64,000 nt of DNA, taken from assembly GCA_963576565.1 (NCBI GenBank), contig OY755045.1, forward strand, positions 10,167,977 through 10,231,976, written 5' to 3'. The translations under genes were made by a program, and so were the position numbers. This document shows positions 36,401 through 50,400 of this stretch, piece by piece. This DNA is from Aspidapion aeneum (lineage: Eukaryota; Arthropoda; Insecta; Coleoptera; Brentidae). The notes beneath the pieces are model-generated. The model made no database searches. It was given only the letters and a program-made list of their open reading frames with translations, and was not told the DNA's origin. Position 1 is the first letter of the stretch; every line of letters begins with the position of its first letter.

Positions 36401-39400
36401 TCGCCAGACCTAGCCCCGTCAGACTTTTATTTGTTGAAGTCAATGCAGCTACAAACGCCTATTTTGACGAGTTGGATAAATCAGACTTCAGTCATGGCAT
36501 CAAATTAGTTGAACATCGTTGGACCAAATGTATTACCTTAAAAGGGAATTATGTAGAAAAATAAATTATTATTTATTCACTATGGTGTTGCCTTCTATGT
36601 TACGCCGGAAATTTTTTATCCCATCCTCGTAATAGAGCAAATTTCTGTCTTTTATTTTCTGTGTCTTTTTCTTTCAATTGAGATAATAAAAAAATGGAAT
36701 AAATAAATATGTATGCAATGCAACGCAAAATCGGATTGATTATTTTTCAATTGACTCTACAATATTATTAAGGTACATGTCACCCCCTGTTAAGAGATCC
36801 AGCGAAAACATGTTGGTCCGTCCGAACTGCGATGGAACCTACAGCGCTACCTGGACACCTGGATCCGTTGGTTGTTACTCTATCGTGGTTAATATTGATG
36901 GGTATGAAATGGAAGAAGCTTTTAAGGTCTGTACACAGTGTCCCAGCCTTCTTTTTTTATTTTTTGACTTACTCTATACAAGCTGTACAAGAATTCAATT
37001 TGACACTGGAATTCCGATTTACGATTTACACCAAAATGTGTTTCTATCTAGGTTGAAGTGAAAGCCCCACCCCAAGGTATGACGCCGCCCAACCAAAACC
37101 TGTGCAAGAAATCCACCGATAAGCCGAACAGAATAAGAAAATTTGTCGCAAAAAATTCGGCCGGCTTAAGAGTCAGAGCTCATCCGTCTCTACAGAGTGA
37201 ACAAATTGGTATCGTCCATGTCAACGGAACTATTGTTTTTATTGATGAGGTAAGTCTTGAGTTATCAAGGCCGTACCGAGGTGGGGATAAAGAAACTCAA
37301 TCCGAAATAGTCAATAAAGTGTGTTAAAATAGATTTCTCCATGATGATCACCAAGTATTAAAATTTTTAAATTTTTAATCATGGTTTCGGTGGCCCAATT
37401 GGTGGGGTGTTGATACTTACGTCTAATTTTGACTTTACACTTTGACAGTTGGAACGAAAAATTAGAAAATCGGTTTGTATAGTAGTATTAGTAATAGTAT
37501 GCCTTGGAACTTGTTGGTTAGTTAAACCCCATTTAATCTAATTTAACATCGTCACAAATTACCATATTATCTTTATAATTTTTAACATCAGCAGCTGACG
37601 TATTTTTCTAAGTAGTCCATCTTACGCTTTGTCTATTAGATTCACAATGACGATGGTGTGTGGCTCCGTCTATCGGCGGACACTATAAGACAATACTGCG
37701 GGGCGCTCATCATCGAAGCTTGGTGCTTGCAGTATAATCAACACCTTGGAAAGACTCTGCTTCTGCCTGTTGAGGAACCCAAGACCATCTTGGACCAGGT
37801 AAAATGAATATATCAAACCTAACCTATTCTACACAAGTGAATGTCAATATAACTTATTGAACAATTGGATTTGATTATAATAACTTTAGTCGTGACAGCA
37901 TTCACCACATGAAAGATACTTGATTTATAGGAAACTGATACATAAGTGGAGAAATATATTGTCAACCCTCATACTTTGAATGCTATTTTTAATTTTAAAA
38001 TAAATTGGTAATTTATTGATTGATACTACAGTTTTAAAAGTCATATTTGTCAATTTTAAATCTTGTTATATTTTATTTAAATTTTGTTCAAAAATATTGC
38101 ACTTTATGTACACGGTTACATTCATTTAAGGTTATCAATGAGACCATAATGAAAAACCTTCCCGAAATGCAAGACAAAACAAAGTTCAACCAAGTCAACT
38201 ACAAAGTGATAAAGTGCGGTGCATCCGGGCACAACGTAAGAAGTAGACCGAGCTTAAGAGCGCCCCCTGTAGGAATGCTTGTTTTGGGTAAGTTTTTTTA
38301 ATCAATTCAGTAGACTACGATTTATCTTGCGTTGGGAGAATCGTTGTTGAAAGTGTTGCATTGAATTCAAAATGGTTTTACAGGGTCTTAGGAAGCATGT
38401 GTCACAGTCAACTTATTAAATATAGACTAATTTGAATGTTTAAATATTAATTTTTTTTACTACAGGCAACAGGGTCGGTGTCAGTGAATACGTGGTAAAT
38501 TCTGAAGGTTGTTGGGTGCTTCTTGACAAAACGACACGAGATAAATACTGTTTCAACACAGATGGAGAAGCTTGGTCACTCGCTATCAGTCATAACAACG
38601 TTTTATACTTGGGTGAGCCAAACAATATTTATGTGGTTGTTTAGATCGAATATTTTACTCAATATTTCCAAAATTAAATAGAGGTTTTCCCTAAAAGTTG
38701 GTCTTTGTCACTTATATTTGGAACCATTGTATCCAAGAAATTATCGTAAAAAAATTCGTAGTTAAAAATAAAAGTTGATGTGCAAAGAAGAAAGATGGAA
38801 TCCCTCTCCTTCTGACACTCGCAAGTTAGGCACACATACCTTTCTGTGAAGTATAAAATTCGTTTTGATTTTTATCGATCCACACACAGCACGTTTTCCA
38901 TCTTTCTTCTTTGCATATGCTTCGGGCAGTACGGCCTTTTAGTTGCTACGTGATTACGTGGTTTTAATACCACATTAATGGACGAAACTTGTCATAGATG
39001 GCGCTTCGGCGTCTCAGACAAGACGATGCCAGTGTGCTTAAACTTTCGGGTGCTCGAGCCAGTCCGCTAGATGGCGCTACACCTTGGAGTTTACTCGCAT
39101 TGCACCGCCGCGAGTATTTCATATGTAGGAGTTGGTTTTGGTTAAAATTGGCTTACCTGGGTTTGCTGTTCTCTACTGATGACGTGAAACACACAGAAAC
39201 GTACGTCTAGAGATGCAACCTTGTGTAAGTAGGAAAACAACCAAAATCAACTCTTCCCTCTCCTTCTGACACTGGCAAGTTAGGCACACATACCTTTGTG
39301 TGAAGTATAAAATTCGTTTTGATTAAAAATTGATGTGTTTGAGCTTTTTTCCAAAAAAAAGAGTTTTAAATTTTAAATGAATGTGTTTTAACTGACGTAT

Positions 39401-41401
39401 ACAGTATGTATACTATTTTACCAAATGTTAATTTATATTTTTAACTTTTTTTCCTGTTTCAATAGAATACATTTCTATAACTCCCTGTATTTAAAATATT
39501 TTAGACGGGATCACGGAATCTGACAACCCACAAATTGCCGATCGCCGTGGTTTTAATTTTTCCCAGTTCCCGAAGTCATCCGAGTTCACATTTGGTAGTC
39601 CAAGCTCCTCGTCTACGATAAAAGAACATCCCGCGGAACCTCTAAGCTCCACCAATCCGTTTATTTTCGGCGAAACTGTGGAGTACCCCAAGGTTCCGAA
39701 GCGGGAGCGCAGTACTAAAAAGCCCAAACCTAAACTGATTAGAGGAGATGATGGAAGAAGGTAAGATAAACGCAGCAACGTAAACGTACGTCCCAGCTAT
39801 ATACGTATGAGCCTAGGTTAGGTATTCTTGAAAGGAAGAAAGATCTAGAATGTTACATGTTGTCTGGCAAGGCATTTAAACTCTCTTTATGTCCTATTCA
39901 TTCTATAGGACCACCGTACAGGACTGTACTCAGCTATAAGTTTCTTAGTAGTTATTTGGGGTAACTTATAAATATTGTTTTTAGTGATGCACAATCAGAG
40001 TGCGACAGAAAACCTTTAGTTGAGCTTGGATCCAATGGCAATGGGACTCCACCGGACACTCCCAAAAGATGTCAAAGTCCACGACCAGGCAACTTCTCTC
40101 CAAAACCACTGAGCCGAAGTTCCAGCCCTGTGCTTGGTGAGATTTAACTTTTTTTAAGGCTTGACTTAACCTGGTTTATAAATTTAAATAAAAAAAAAAT
40201 TAGGGGAAGTCAATATTGTGCTATTAATTTTTGAAAACCGCTAATTCAATTTAAAGTAAACGCTGATTTAACTATAACCAAAAATAATACAATGTTTATT
40301 ACGTTTTTTTAGTTAAATATATTATTTTTTTATAAAAATTAATTTTTTTACAGGTCGACCCCCTCTTTCCGATAGTGACGGTAGTAGTCCTCAAATAGGC
40401 TCCTCAAAAAGTGTCGGCATTTCCCCACTAGGTAATGTATTTATAATTTGTACTAATTTTTCCTCAAACAGGAAAATGATTAGTCGAAAAACTTCAGATA
40501 GAAACATATGTAAAACTTAGATATTGTTGGGGACATTTTGTTTTAAATCGAACCCTTAAATGAGGGTACCGTAGTAGATCTCTTGTGTGTATAAAATAAA
40601 TATAAAACAGTTTTAAAAACGTTACAAACTTTAATGAATACAAAATAAAACTCTGTTGCAATTTACAAAATGTTACAAGACTTTTCTTATAACCTATAAA
40701 GCAAACAAGACCCAAAATATTAAAATAAAAACTTTAACTTACCAAAATAACAAACTGCAAAATATTCTTTAAATAGAAAAATGTTATGTTTCTTTAATGA
40801 CAATTAATTTAGAGGTTTTAGTTTAAGTTCAACAAAACTTAGAATGTGACTACCGACTTGTCTCCTCAAAGTTTGGGTTTGCATTAAAAGTGGGTTGGAC
40901 CTAAGTAATCCATTATCTCCTCTTTGAAGAGCTTGGAGGAGACAAGGTAGTAGTGTTGCTGATAATCCTAAGTTTACTTTACATTCTAGCTAATGAGCTA
41001 AAGAAGAAAACCTAAACGAAAACAGAGATAAAATGACATTTTAGACAACATTTTCTTATCTCACAGTTTTTTCATTGCCAATCACTTTGAAGGGAAAACC
41101 CTCTCTCTACTGGATGTATCCCCACGCTTAACCATTACAACTCCCACTCTTCACTTTTCAGTAGTTTTTCACGCATTAACCACCTGCTGCGTGGTAGGCG
41201 GCACCTAGACGTTTAGCATTGTGAAGGGAGGTGGAATCACTCTCTTGTCTCTGCAAAACCATGTTTTGCACTTGTCGTTTTTCTAAGCTGGAATCGTGTC
41301 ACAGTCAAGAGTTATTTGCATTCTTGAAAATAGGCGGAAACACATTTAGTAGCCAGGTCATGTTTAAAAATTTTTTTGTAAAATTTCTGTACATTTTACT
41401 A

Positions 41402-41448
<47 letters not shown>

Positions 41449-44400
41449 CGGTTTCACAACGTTCTACGTCTTCCGATGCCCAATCTCCACTCGTTTCTCT
41501 TTGCCCATAATTCGTCATCTAGGCCTCTTTTTCTTATTTCACTGTCTATTTCTTCTCTCCAGCTTCTCTTTGGCCGTCCTCGTTTTCTTCGGCCAGTTGG
41601 TTTCCACTGTAATATTTGTTTAGGTAGTCTTTCATCATTCATTCTTTGTACATGTCCGTACCACACCAGTTGTTTTGTTCTTATATCATCCACTAAAGTA
41701 CGTTCACCCACTGTCATAATTTCTCTTATTCTTTGATTTGTAACTCTTTCTCTTTTTGATTTCCCTGCTGCTCTTCTCCAATAGTCCATCTCCGCAGCAG
41801 AAAACATTTTTTCTATCCTTGATTGGCCATACTTCTAAGCCGTATGTAATAATACTTTTTACAATGGTGTTATATATAAGCTTTTTGTTATGTTTTGATA
41901 TACTTTGGTCCCAAATTATTCCATTTAATAAAGTTATTGCTTTTCTTCCTTGTACGTTTCGATCTTTTATAGCTTTATCTAGTGTTCCGTCAGCGGTAAT
42001 TTTTAGACCTAAGTATTTATACTCATCACAGGACTGAATTCGCTGCCCGGTATTTAAGATTAGATCCTGTTTCACTCCACCGATACACATATACTCTGTC
42101 TTATTGAGATTAACCTCTAGTCCCCACTTATTGTACTCTTCTATTAGTTTTCGTGTCATATATTCGAGGTCGTCATAATCCTGAGCCACTACTATCTGAT
42201 CATTGGCGAAACATAAAGTATACAAGGTGGTTTCGTCCAACGGAATTCCCATGTTTTGGCATTTTCTCTTCCATACTTTAAGGACTTGTTCCAAGTATAT
42301 CTTGAAGAGCGTAGGCGAGAGACAGCAACCTTGTTTAAGACCTTTATTTACTTAAAGGCCTTTGGTTAGTTTTGCTTTTAATTTAACTTTTGCCTTACTA
42401 TTGCGGTATAACCCTTTGATGGCCTTAATTAGTTGTACGCTTATGTTTGTGTTTTCCAACGCTTTCCAAAGTAGATTTAGTGGTATACTATCATATGCCT
42501 TCTGCAAATCGACGTAAAGCAGATGCAGCTCTTGTCCGTATGCCATTTTCTTTTCAATAACTTGGGTTATACAAAAGAGATGATCAGAAGTCGATCTACC
42601 CGCCCTGAAACCGGCTTGTTCTTCTGCCTCCATGTCTTTATATTCGCTTTCCACTTTATTTCTTATTATTTTACCGTATATTCTGCTTAGCGTATTAACC
42701 TCTATAATTGTCACATATATCTTTCCGTCTTTTTTTGTGTATTGTGGATATATATGACGTTTTCCACTCAGTTGGTACTACAGTTTCATTTAAATATTTT
42801 TGGAAAAAATTCCTTAATCTCCAGAACAATTCTTCAGTGCCATGTTTAATAAGTTCAGCTGGGATATTTCCGCTCATTTTACTTAAACATTTTAAATTTA
42901 CTGCAGTTTCTGGAACTGGCTTCGACGCAACAACCCGGCGAGGTTCCAACATTTCCGACACCAGTGCTCTGATAAGCAGCCTAACCAGAGATTCCCAATC
43001 TCCTAGTCAATCCAGTCAACACAAGGAGACCTCTCCCTGTGCAAGCGGTAGCTCAACCCATACGAGGTCTGACTCCACTCCACCTTTAACAAGAGAAGGT
43101 TCGGTAAGTTGACAGCTGTCCATTGGGTACTGATTATACTCTTAAACCAACTAACGTTTGACAAGGAACTTTTATAATGATTTATCACCGTTAGAAAGCC
43201 ATGCGAAACCTGGGGCGCCATTTTAAAGAATGATGGAGCTAGGAGTCACCTATCACCAGTCTTTGGACAGTGAGGTGACACTTTACTTAACTCGAAAAAA
43301 TAATTATTACCAAAGATATATGAAATAGATGATAATTTGACCCCACCCAACTAACATTTATAGTAGCGGCTACATGTTCTAAAGGCTTTGCTACTTTCTT
43401 ATAGTAGAAATGTGGTGATCCCAACCAAAATTTGTTACTTTTTAGTTCTAACTACTATTTAGTATCAGGAAATAGTAGATGTTTCGTAAAAACGACCCTC
43501 TAAACTACTTCTTAGGATTGTTTCTTGATAGTCGATTCTGATAGTCTTCTCTACCACAATAGGACGTTGCTAAAGTTTTACTTTCTTTTTAGTCGTTATT
43601 TCGTAGTCGCCCTGACTTTTATATCCTACTTAATTACCACTAGAAAGTTAAGCTTCATTGGAGTCCCAAACAAGTGTATCCGACAACTACATTATAACTT
43701 TAATTTTTACCACAAAAGTTTGTGTCATCATAGTAACATCTGATGTAACAATGTAGACAAAATAACTTTGTGGATCAACTTTAAAGCCGCAACTACTTTG
43801 ACTTTTTTTTAATGTCGATTAAAGTAATCTCTCCTTCCTGTTTCTACTTTGAAAACGTAGACTTTTTGAAGTCGCATCTTTGTCGCACACATTCTTAACC
43901 CTACTTTTTGTGGCTCCTTTTATAATATGGGAATATTAGGAATAGTTTTGCAAATATTTTTTTAACTACCTTGAGCAGTCCATTTTTTCGAGCTCATTGC
44001 TTGACCATTTTGCAAAACAATCAAAATGCAAAATATTGATCCAAAGTATCGAGTACCGCACCCGGATTTTAAGAATTCCCTGGTCCATGCTTAATCTCCA
44101 TCCTTAATCTTTTACGCTACTTGTTGCTGTTCTATTCACTGTCTTTACGGTCGTTCGTGGTTTGTGCTGTGGCACCACCCTATCGCCATCGTAACCCTCT
44201 TGTGCGGACTAAACCAAATTCGTTTATCTATGCCTCTTGTGCTGACGTGTCGTGTCTCACTGTGATTCATTTTATGTGTTGAGCTTGGGTCAATAATTCT
44301 TTTTGATTTTCTTCAAATTTGTGCTGTTGTTAAAGCTTGGTTTGAAGTGAATAAACTTAAATTTGTGCTGTGTTACATTTTAAAAAACTCTTTTTATTGG

Positions 44401-47400
44401 CACTTCATTTATTGTTCTAATGGAATTTAATTTATCTTGTTTTTGTTTTAAAACCTACCACAAATTCACGCTCGTACATAACCTATAAGCAGTGGTGTTG
44501 TTGTTGACAGAAACCGCAAATGACAAGTGGCGACACCCCAATAACTTGAGGGTAGTAGTTATACTTATCGCGTGGTTCCTATCACTCTGTAGACGTTTTC
44601 TAGTGGCGAAAGCTAGTTAATAATACGTTTCTGCAACGAAGGAGTAGAAATTCGAGTGTGTTATCTAGAACTAAAAAGGAATGCCGACATAAAAGTCGTA
44701 AGTGACACGTTGCCGTAACTTAGGCTCACTTTCAAGTAACCCTTTCGACTATCAGGGAATATAGTTTGGGACGCCATGTTTTTATTTAAGAAAGAAAATT
44801 TAATATTTTTGTTGTCGTTTTATGAGCTCATATTAAAGATCTATACTATTTTAGGAACAAATTAGTTGAAGCTTACCAAAAATGCTCTTCTTAAGCACCA
44901 TTTGTTGGAGTTAACTGTCGATTATGAAAACATAACCTCCAAAATCACAACACAAAAATTCCATCAGCTACCAGAAAACGGCTCAATTTTACGGGCGCAC
45001 CGGTTTTTTGCAATATATATAATGCATGTTATACAGAAAACTTTGCGTCGCACTCGAATTTTGATGCTCTGCTCGTAAATTCTCACACTTTTGGATAACA
45101 TAGTACATATTATAACCATAACCAAACAAAAAAACTAAGCGAGTCTGTTTACTGTTGTGTCCACCATATTGTGTAACAATTCTACCAAAAAGAAACGATT
45201 ATATTATTTGCAACTACATCGCAACTTTTATGCCATTACGGAAAAAAAACAGCCTCTACGACGTAGTAGATACCTGGCTACGACGTAGTAGTGTAGTTGT
45301 TACTACAGTGACTTTAAACACTTGGCCAAGTAGTTATAACCAGAAATTGGTTCCCCACTTAGGGAATTATAACGTCGCTGTATGGTATACTGAGTCGTAG
45401 CGGGAGTACGGTTACTTTTAAGAAATTCTTTCTAGTTGGGGTTTCGTCGTTACAACTTTAAATGTTTGTTGGGCATATAAACGCGCGATGACTAAAAACT
45501 TTTCTGGTGACACGTCCACCTGGTTGCCAGAAATGCAAACACACGATTTATCAACAACAAATTAAAACAGTATGGCCATCTATATTGTCTAATTCAGACT
45601 TCACCAGTGTTTAGTGTGAGAGTTGGCGACATAATTCGTTAAAACATAAAAGGATACTTTAATCCAGAAGTTAAAACCCTATTTTAAACACTTTATTTAT
45701 CTGATCTCTTAAGGGAAGCAATGCTTATGTTGTTTACATGGACCGCAAGCCCCTGCCTTGTATAATGATTTGTTTTACCATAGGAGGGAGAACAATCTTC
45801 CAAAAAGCTGACACAGACAGGGACACAGACTTCGCCAGAAAATATCGTAAACCCGTCAGTAAAAGGTCATTTTTCTATGGGTTCAGTTTCTAAGGAAGAG
45901 ACGTTGTCACCCAAAATGTCTCGAAAAGACAGGTTAGTACAATATTAAGCTATTAATGATAAGAAGACATGCTTAATATAAATGTTTCTTCTGCTTTTAA
46001 TTTTTTTTAGATTTTTAACAAGAATTTTTTTACGGTTCAAACAATTTTTTATAAAAAAAATTGTGGATCTAATTTATGAATTCTTTATTTAATAGAGGTT
46101 CGACGAAATCGCGACCTAAACGAGCCATCTCTCCGACTAATATCCATCAGCCATCTGTTAGCTCTAAAATGAACTATCCTGGATCTGAGCCGGTTAAACA
46201 AGCTGTGAGTCCTTCCGTAGCTGAGTCTTTGAGAGCTGTTTTTGCAGCATTTTTATGGCATGAGGTAAGTAGTCTCTAACTTTTCCTAAAAAGACCCTTC
46301 TTGAGATTGGTTTTGACATTAGCTAACCACAAAACTAGCTAAGCTTACTTTGGTCAGCTAAAAATTAGAGAAAAAATCAATCACAACTGACTAAAACTAA
46401 CTAAACTGACTAAAAACTAGTCAACTGACTCTAGTATGGTTATCTAAAATATTTATAAACTAACCAAAATTATCTATATACCAACTAAACGACGAATTTT
46501 GCTAACTAAAAAACTAATTTTCAAAACTAACTTAAATATCTAGCAAACTAAAAACTAGCTAAACATACATACATAAAAAACCTAAAAACTATAAAAAATA
46601 CTCTGCCAATCTATGGGCACCTAAGCTCACACTAGGTACTATAGTTATAGTGTGAGCTAATATAATCAAAAACTGAAATATATTTTATTCAACTCCAGAC
46701 TCAATTACCTTTCGTTTGATACCACACAAGCCATGTTTTGACTTAAACTCAAATTTTTTTAATCTACTCCCCACCCTTTAAAAAAAAACTAAAATGTATT
46801 TTGTTTAACTCCAGACTCAATTACCTTTCGTTTGATATCACACACGCCATATTTTCACCTAAACTCTAATGTTTGACATCTACCCCCACCCTTTTTTTTA
46901 AATAAACTAAAATTCATTTTTTTAAATTCCAGACTTGATTACCTTTCGTTTGATATCACACACGCCATATTTGCACATAAACTCTAATTTTTGGAATCTA
47001 CCCCCGCCCTTTTATTTGGCTTGCGTTCAGTGGATTTTGTTCATTTTTAAATGGGATCATCACGGCCCAAGACCCAACTTAGGTACCAAATTTCATTAAA
47101 ATCGGACAAGCGGTTTTTGAGTTATGCGGGTTGGTCGTTACAGACAGACATACAGACATACAGACAGACAGACAGCAAAACAAAAAAGTTTCAAAATCAT
47201 CTGAAACGCAAAGATATATAAAAATTTTTGAAATCGGAGCAACTTTTTTTTCTCGAAAAAATTAGGATCACCATAGCTCACACTACTTGTAGTAGTAGTG
47301 TGAGCTAAAAGTTAATGATTAAACTAATTAAACAAACTAAATTTTCTGAAAGACAATAGTAGCATTATCTGCTAAATACATCTTTCACTAACTAGAAAAT

Positions 47401-50400
47401 ACTCTGCCAATCTATGGGCACCTAAGCTCACACTAGGTACTATAGTTATAGTGTACGTGTGAGCTAATATAACTAAAAACTGAAATATATTTTATTGAAC
47501 TCCAGACTCAATTACCTTTCGTTTGATACCACACAAGCCATGTTTTGACTTAAACTTTAATTTTTCAAATCTACCCTTACCTTTTTTTTAAACTAAAATG
47601 TATTTTGTTTAACTCCAGACTCATTTACCTTTCGTTTGATATCACACACGCCATATTTCCACATAAATACTAATTTTTTAAATTTACCTTCACCCTTTTT
47701 TTAAAGGTAAAATGTATTTTATTTAACTCCAGACGCAATTACCTTTCGTTTGATATCACACACGCCATATTTTTACATAAACTCTAATTTTTGAAACATA
47801 CCCCACCCTTTTATTTGGCTTGTGTTTGGTGGATTTTGTTCATTTTTAAATGGGACCATCTCGACCCAAAACCCAGCGTAGGTACCAAATTTTATTAAAA
47901 TCGGGTGAGCGGTTTTTGACTTATGCGCGTTGGTCGTTACAGACAGACATACAGACAGACATACAGACAGACAGACAGACAGACGGCGCAACAAAAAAGT
48001 TTCAAAATCATCCGAAACGCAAAGATATATAAAAATTTTTGAAATCGGAGCAACTTTTTTTTTCTCGAAAAAATTAGGATCACTATAGCTCACACTACTA
48101 TAGTATAGTAGTAGTGTGAGCTAATAGTTTTAAAAAACTAATTAAAAACTAGAAAACTTATTAAAACTCAGTCAAACAAACTAGGGTAAAACAATGAATT
48201 ATTGGTTAAACTGACCCTATCAACATATGCTGACTCTATAAGTCTACTCAAAACTAGTTAACGCTTTCTAAAAACTAGTTAACTTAACAATCACTTAAAC
48301 TGGCACTACTTCATTAAAACCTGGCACCGCGTCATTAAAACCGTGATGGGCGGGAAGGGAGTAGAAGGGTACATACAGTGGCCCGCACTTCCTGTAATTT
48401 TTTTATTGATATTGATTCCCAAAATGAGGCACTGCACTAATTAGTCATTAGCTTACTATTTTACTTGCTTTTTATTTATATCTTCTTCTAAACGATTTCA
48501 TTAGAAAGAAACATATATACTGTTATCTGGTTGTTACGAACATATTGATTTATTTAGCCGGGCTTTGACGTTTTCTATTCGTTGTTGTTTTGACTGTTTA
48601 TGTCAAACAAATTATGACGGAGCTTTTTACCATACAAATTACCATTTTTGCAACTAAATCAATATTTGCGCACATTTTAATATAATTTTGAATCCTCTTT
48701 TATGTTTCGGATCTTTATTTATTAGGTAAGTACCTATTTGATCTCTCCTTTAAAAGGTCTTAGTGTTTTATCCTTCGAACATTAAACCCCGAGCGGCACA
48801 CTGCATGTACAAAGTGAAACACAAATTTTTTTAAGGCTTCTTTACTTAGATTTTGCCGCAAAATTTGGTTTATCATAGCTATGACGCGGTGCCACTTATA
48901 TACATCCTCAACCAAGGCCAACACAAAAATAGAGGCCACGACCCTGAAAAAATCAGCTGTTCTCCCGGGGCTGAATTTTACATTGGGTCTTATGGGAGGT
49001 CAGAGGTTTTTTTATGATATTTTCGAAATGGCACTACAGATTTTCGCAAAATTTCAGTGAAATATTCTCAGACACCATCCCGATATTCCACCAAAGGTTT
49101 GTAAGGATACTGAATTACCCGCCATGTACCACATGCCAACTGTTATATTTGACATGTATTTGACTTTGTCATCTGTGATTGTCACATTCGCTTCTGCTTT
49201 AAACTTAATTTTTGTATGAGCTAATGAAGCGGCTATGAAAAATTAAGGATTACTATACATTTTAAAAAAATTGTTCTGCCAGAATAAAGTAAAAACAATC
49301 TCAAAAACGGCTTTATTTTTAAAAAATCAAATATTCATGAACCGTCATTCCAACTTCAATATTTTAAAGACAATCAGCTGTGTCGTAACGTGACCATCAA
49401 AAAAAAATCAGCCCCGGATGTGACGTCAACAAAGTGGAGGATCGTGGCCCGTCCGTTTTGATAGCCCTGCCTCAACTATAGTCAAGCTTATTTGAAAACT
49501 AACCAAAATTATTAACGGAGTAATATCTGGTAAAACTAGTGAAAATTTCCCTTACTAAAAAAACTAATTTTCAAAGCTTGCTAGAATATCTAGCGAACTA
49601 AGAAACTATCTGTACCCAGTAAAAACTAGTTAAATTGACTAATTTTATATCCATACGTCAAATTTGAAGTGGTTTTTGACTTACTGCGTACTTTCGGCTA
49701 ACTTCCTTCTTCCTTTTTAGGGTTTGGTCCATGACGCAATGGCCTGCGCATCTTTCCTCAAATTCCATCCGACGTTGCCGAAACAAGGTGCTCTCGTGGT
49801 CACCCGGCCTGATCTTCCTGTTGATAAGAAAAAGAGGGAGCTATCGAAAGAGGAGAAAGCAAGACAAAGACATTCGGTCGAGGTGAGCAACGCCGGGAAC
49901 TATCTTCATATTCAGCCGTCCACATTGGAGACTTTGACCAAAGTTGCAGCTAATGCGAATGCAAATAGGTAAGAAAACCTTGGGTTCAGTGGCAGCTCAT
50001 GGATTTTAATATAGGAGGGTCATTCTCGGTTTAAGCTTAGGTCAAAATTATACGCGAAAAACGACCTAAAACAAGGTATAGGCTACCTTTTAAGATCTAA
50101 CTTCCCACCTTCTGGACTAAAACACATTACCACTACTATGTCGGGTTAGATCATTTTTTTACGTTGTCCGACGCCTATTCTCCACCTCCTTCGATCTTGA
50201 CAATCATCTTCTGTCAGTTTTTTTACTCATTGATCTTTGGATTGACTGTTGCTATTCCAGTTTCGAACGCCCCCTTTTTCTGCGCCTTATTGGTTGCTAT
50301 TCGAGGACCTGCTTTAGTAATTTTTCGTCGTTTATCCGTTGTACATGGCCGTACCATATCAGTTGTCTTTTAATGATGTCATCCGTTATGCTTCCCTCGA

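Larger units (their letters stand above)
46315..49650. repeat. Degenerate CTAACTAAAA-type minisatellite broken by three insertions
   Basis: Imperfect repeats of a CTAACTAAAAACTAG-like word occupy 46315-46590, 47307-47395, 48123-48310 and 49480-49650, separated by CAGA element copies 4 and 5 and the short TIR element copy B. They look like one former array split by insertion. Confidence 0.65.

Noticed and set aside
39491..39778. 95-codon minus-strand frame
   Set aside because: Lies over highwire exon h; the + strand has splice sites, correct phase and family resemblance.
45155..45400. 81-codon frame as a gene or transposase piece
   Set aside because: No motif of any family recognised and no neighbouring coding support.
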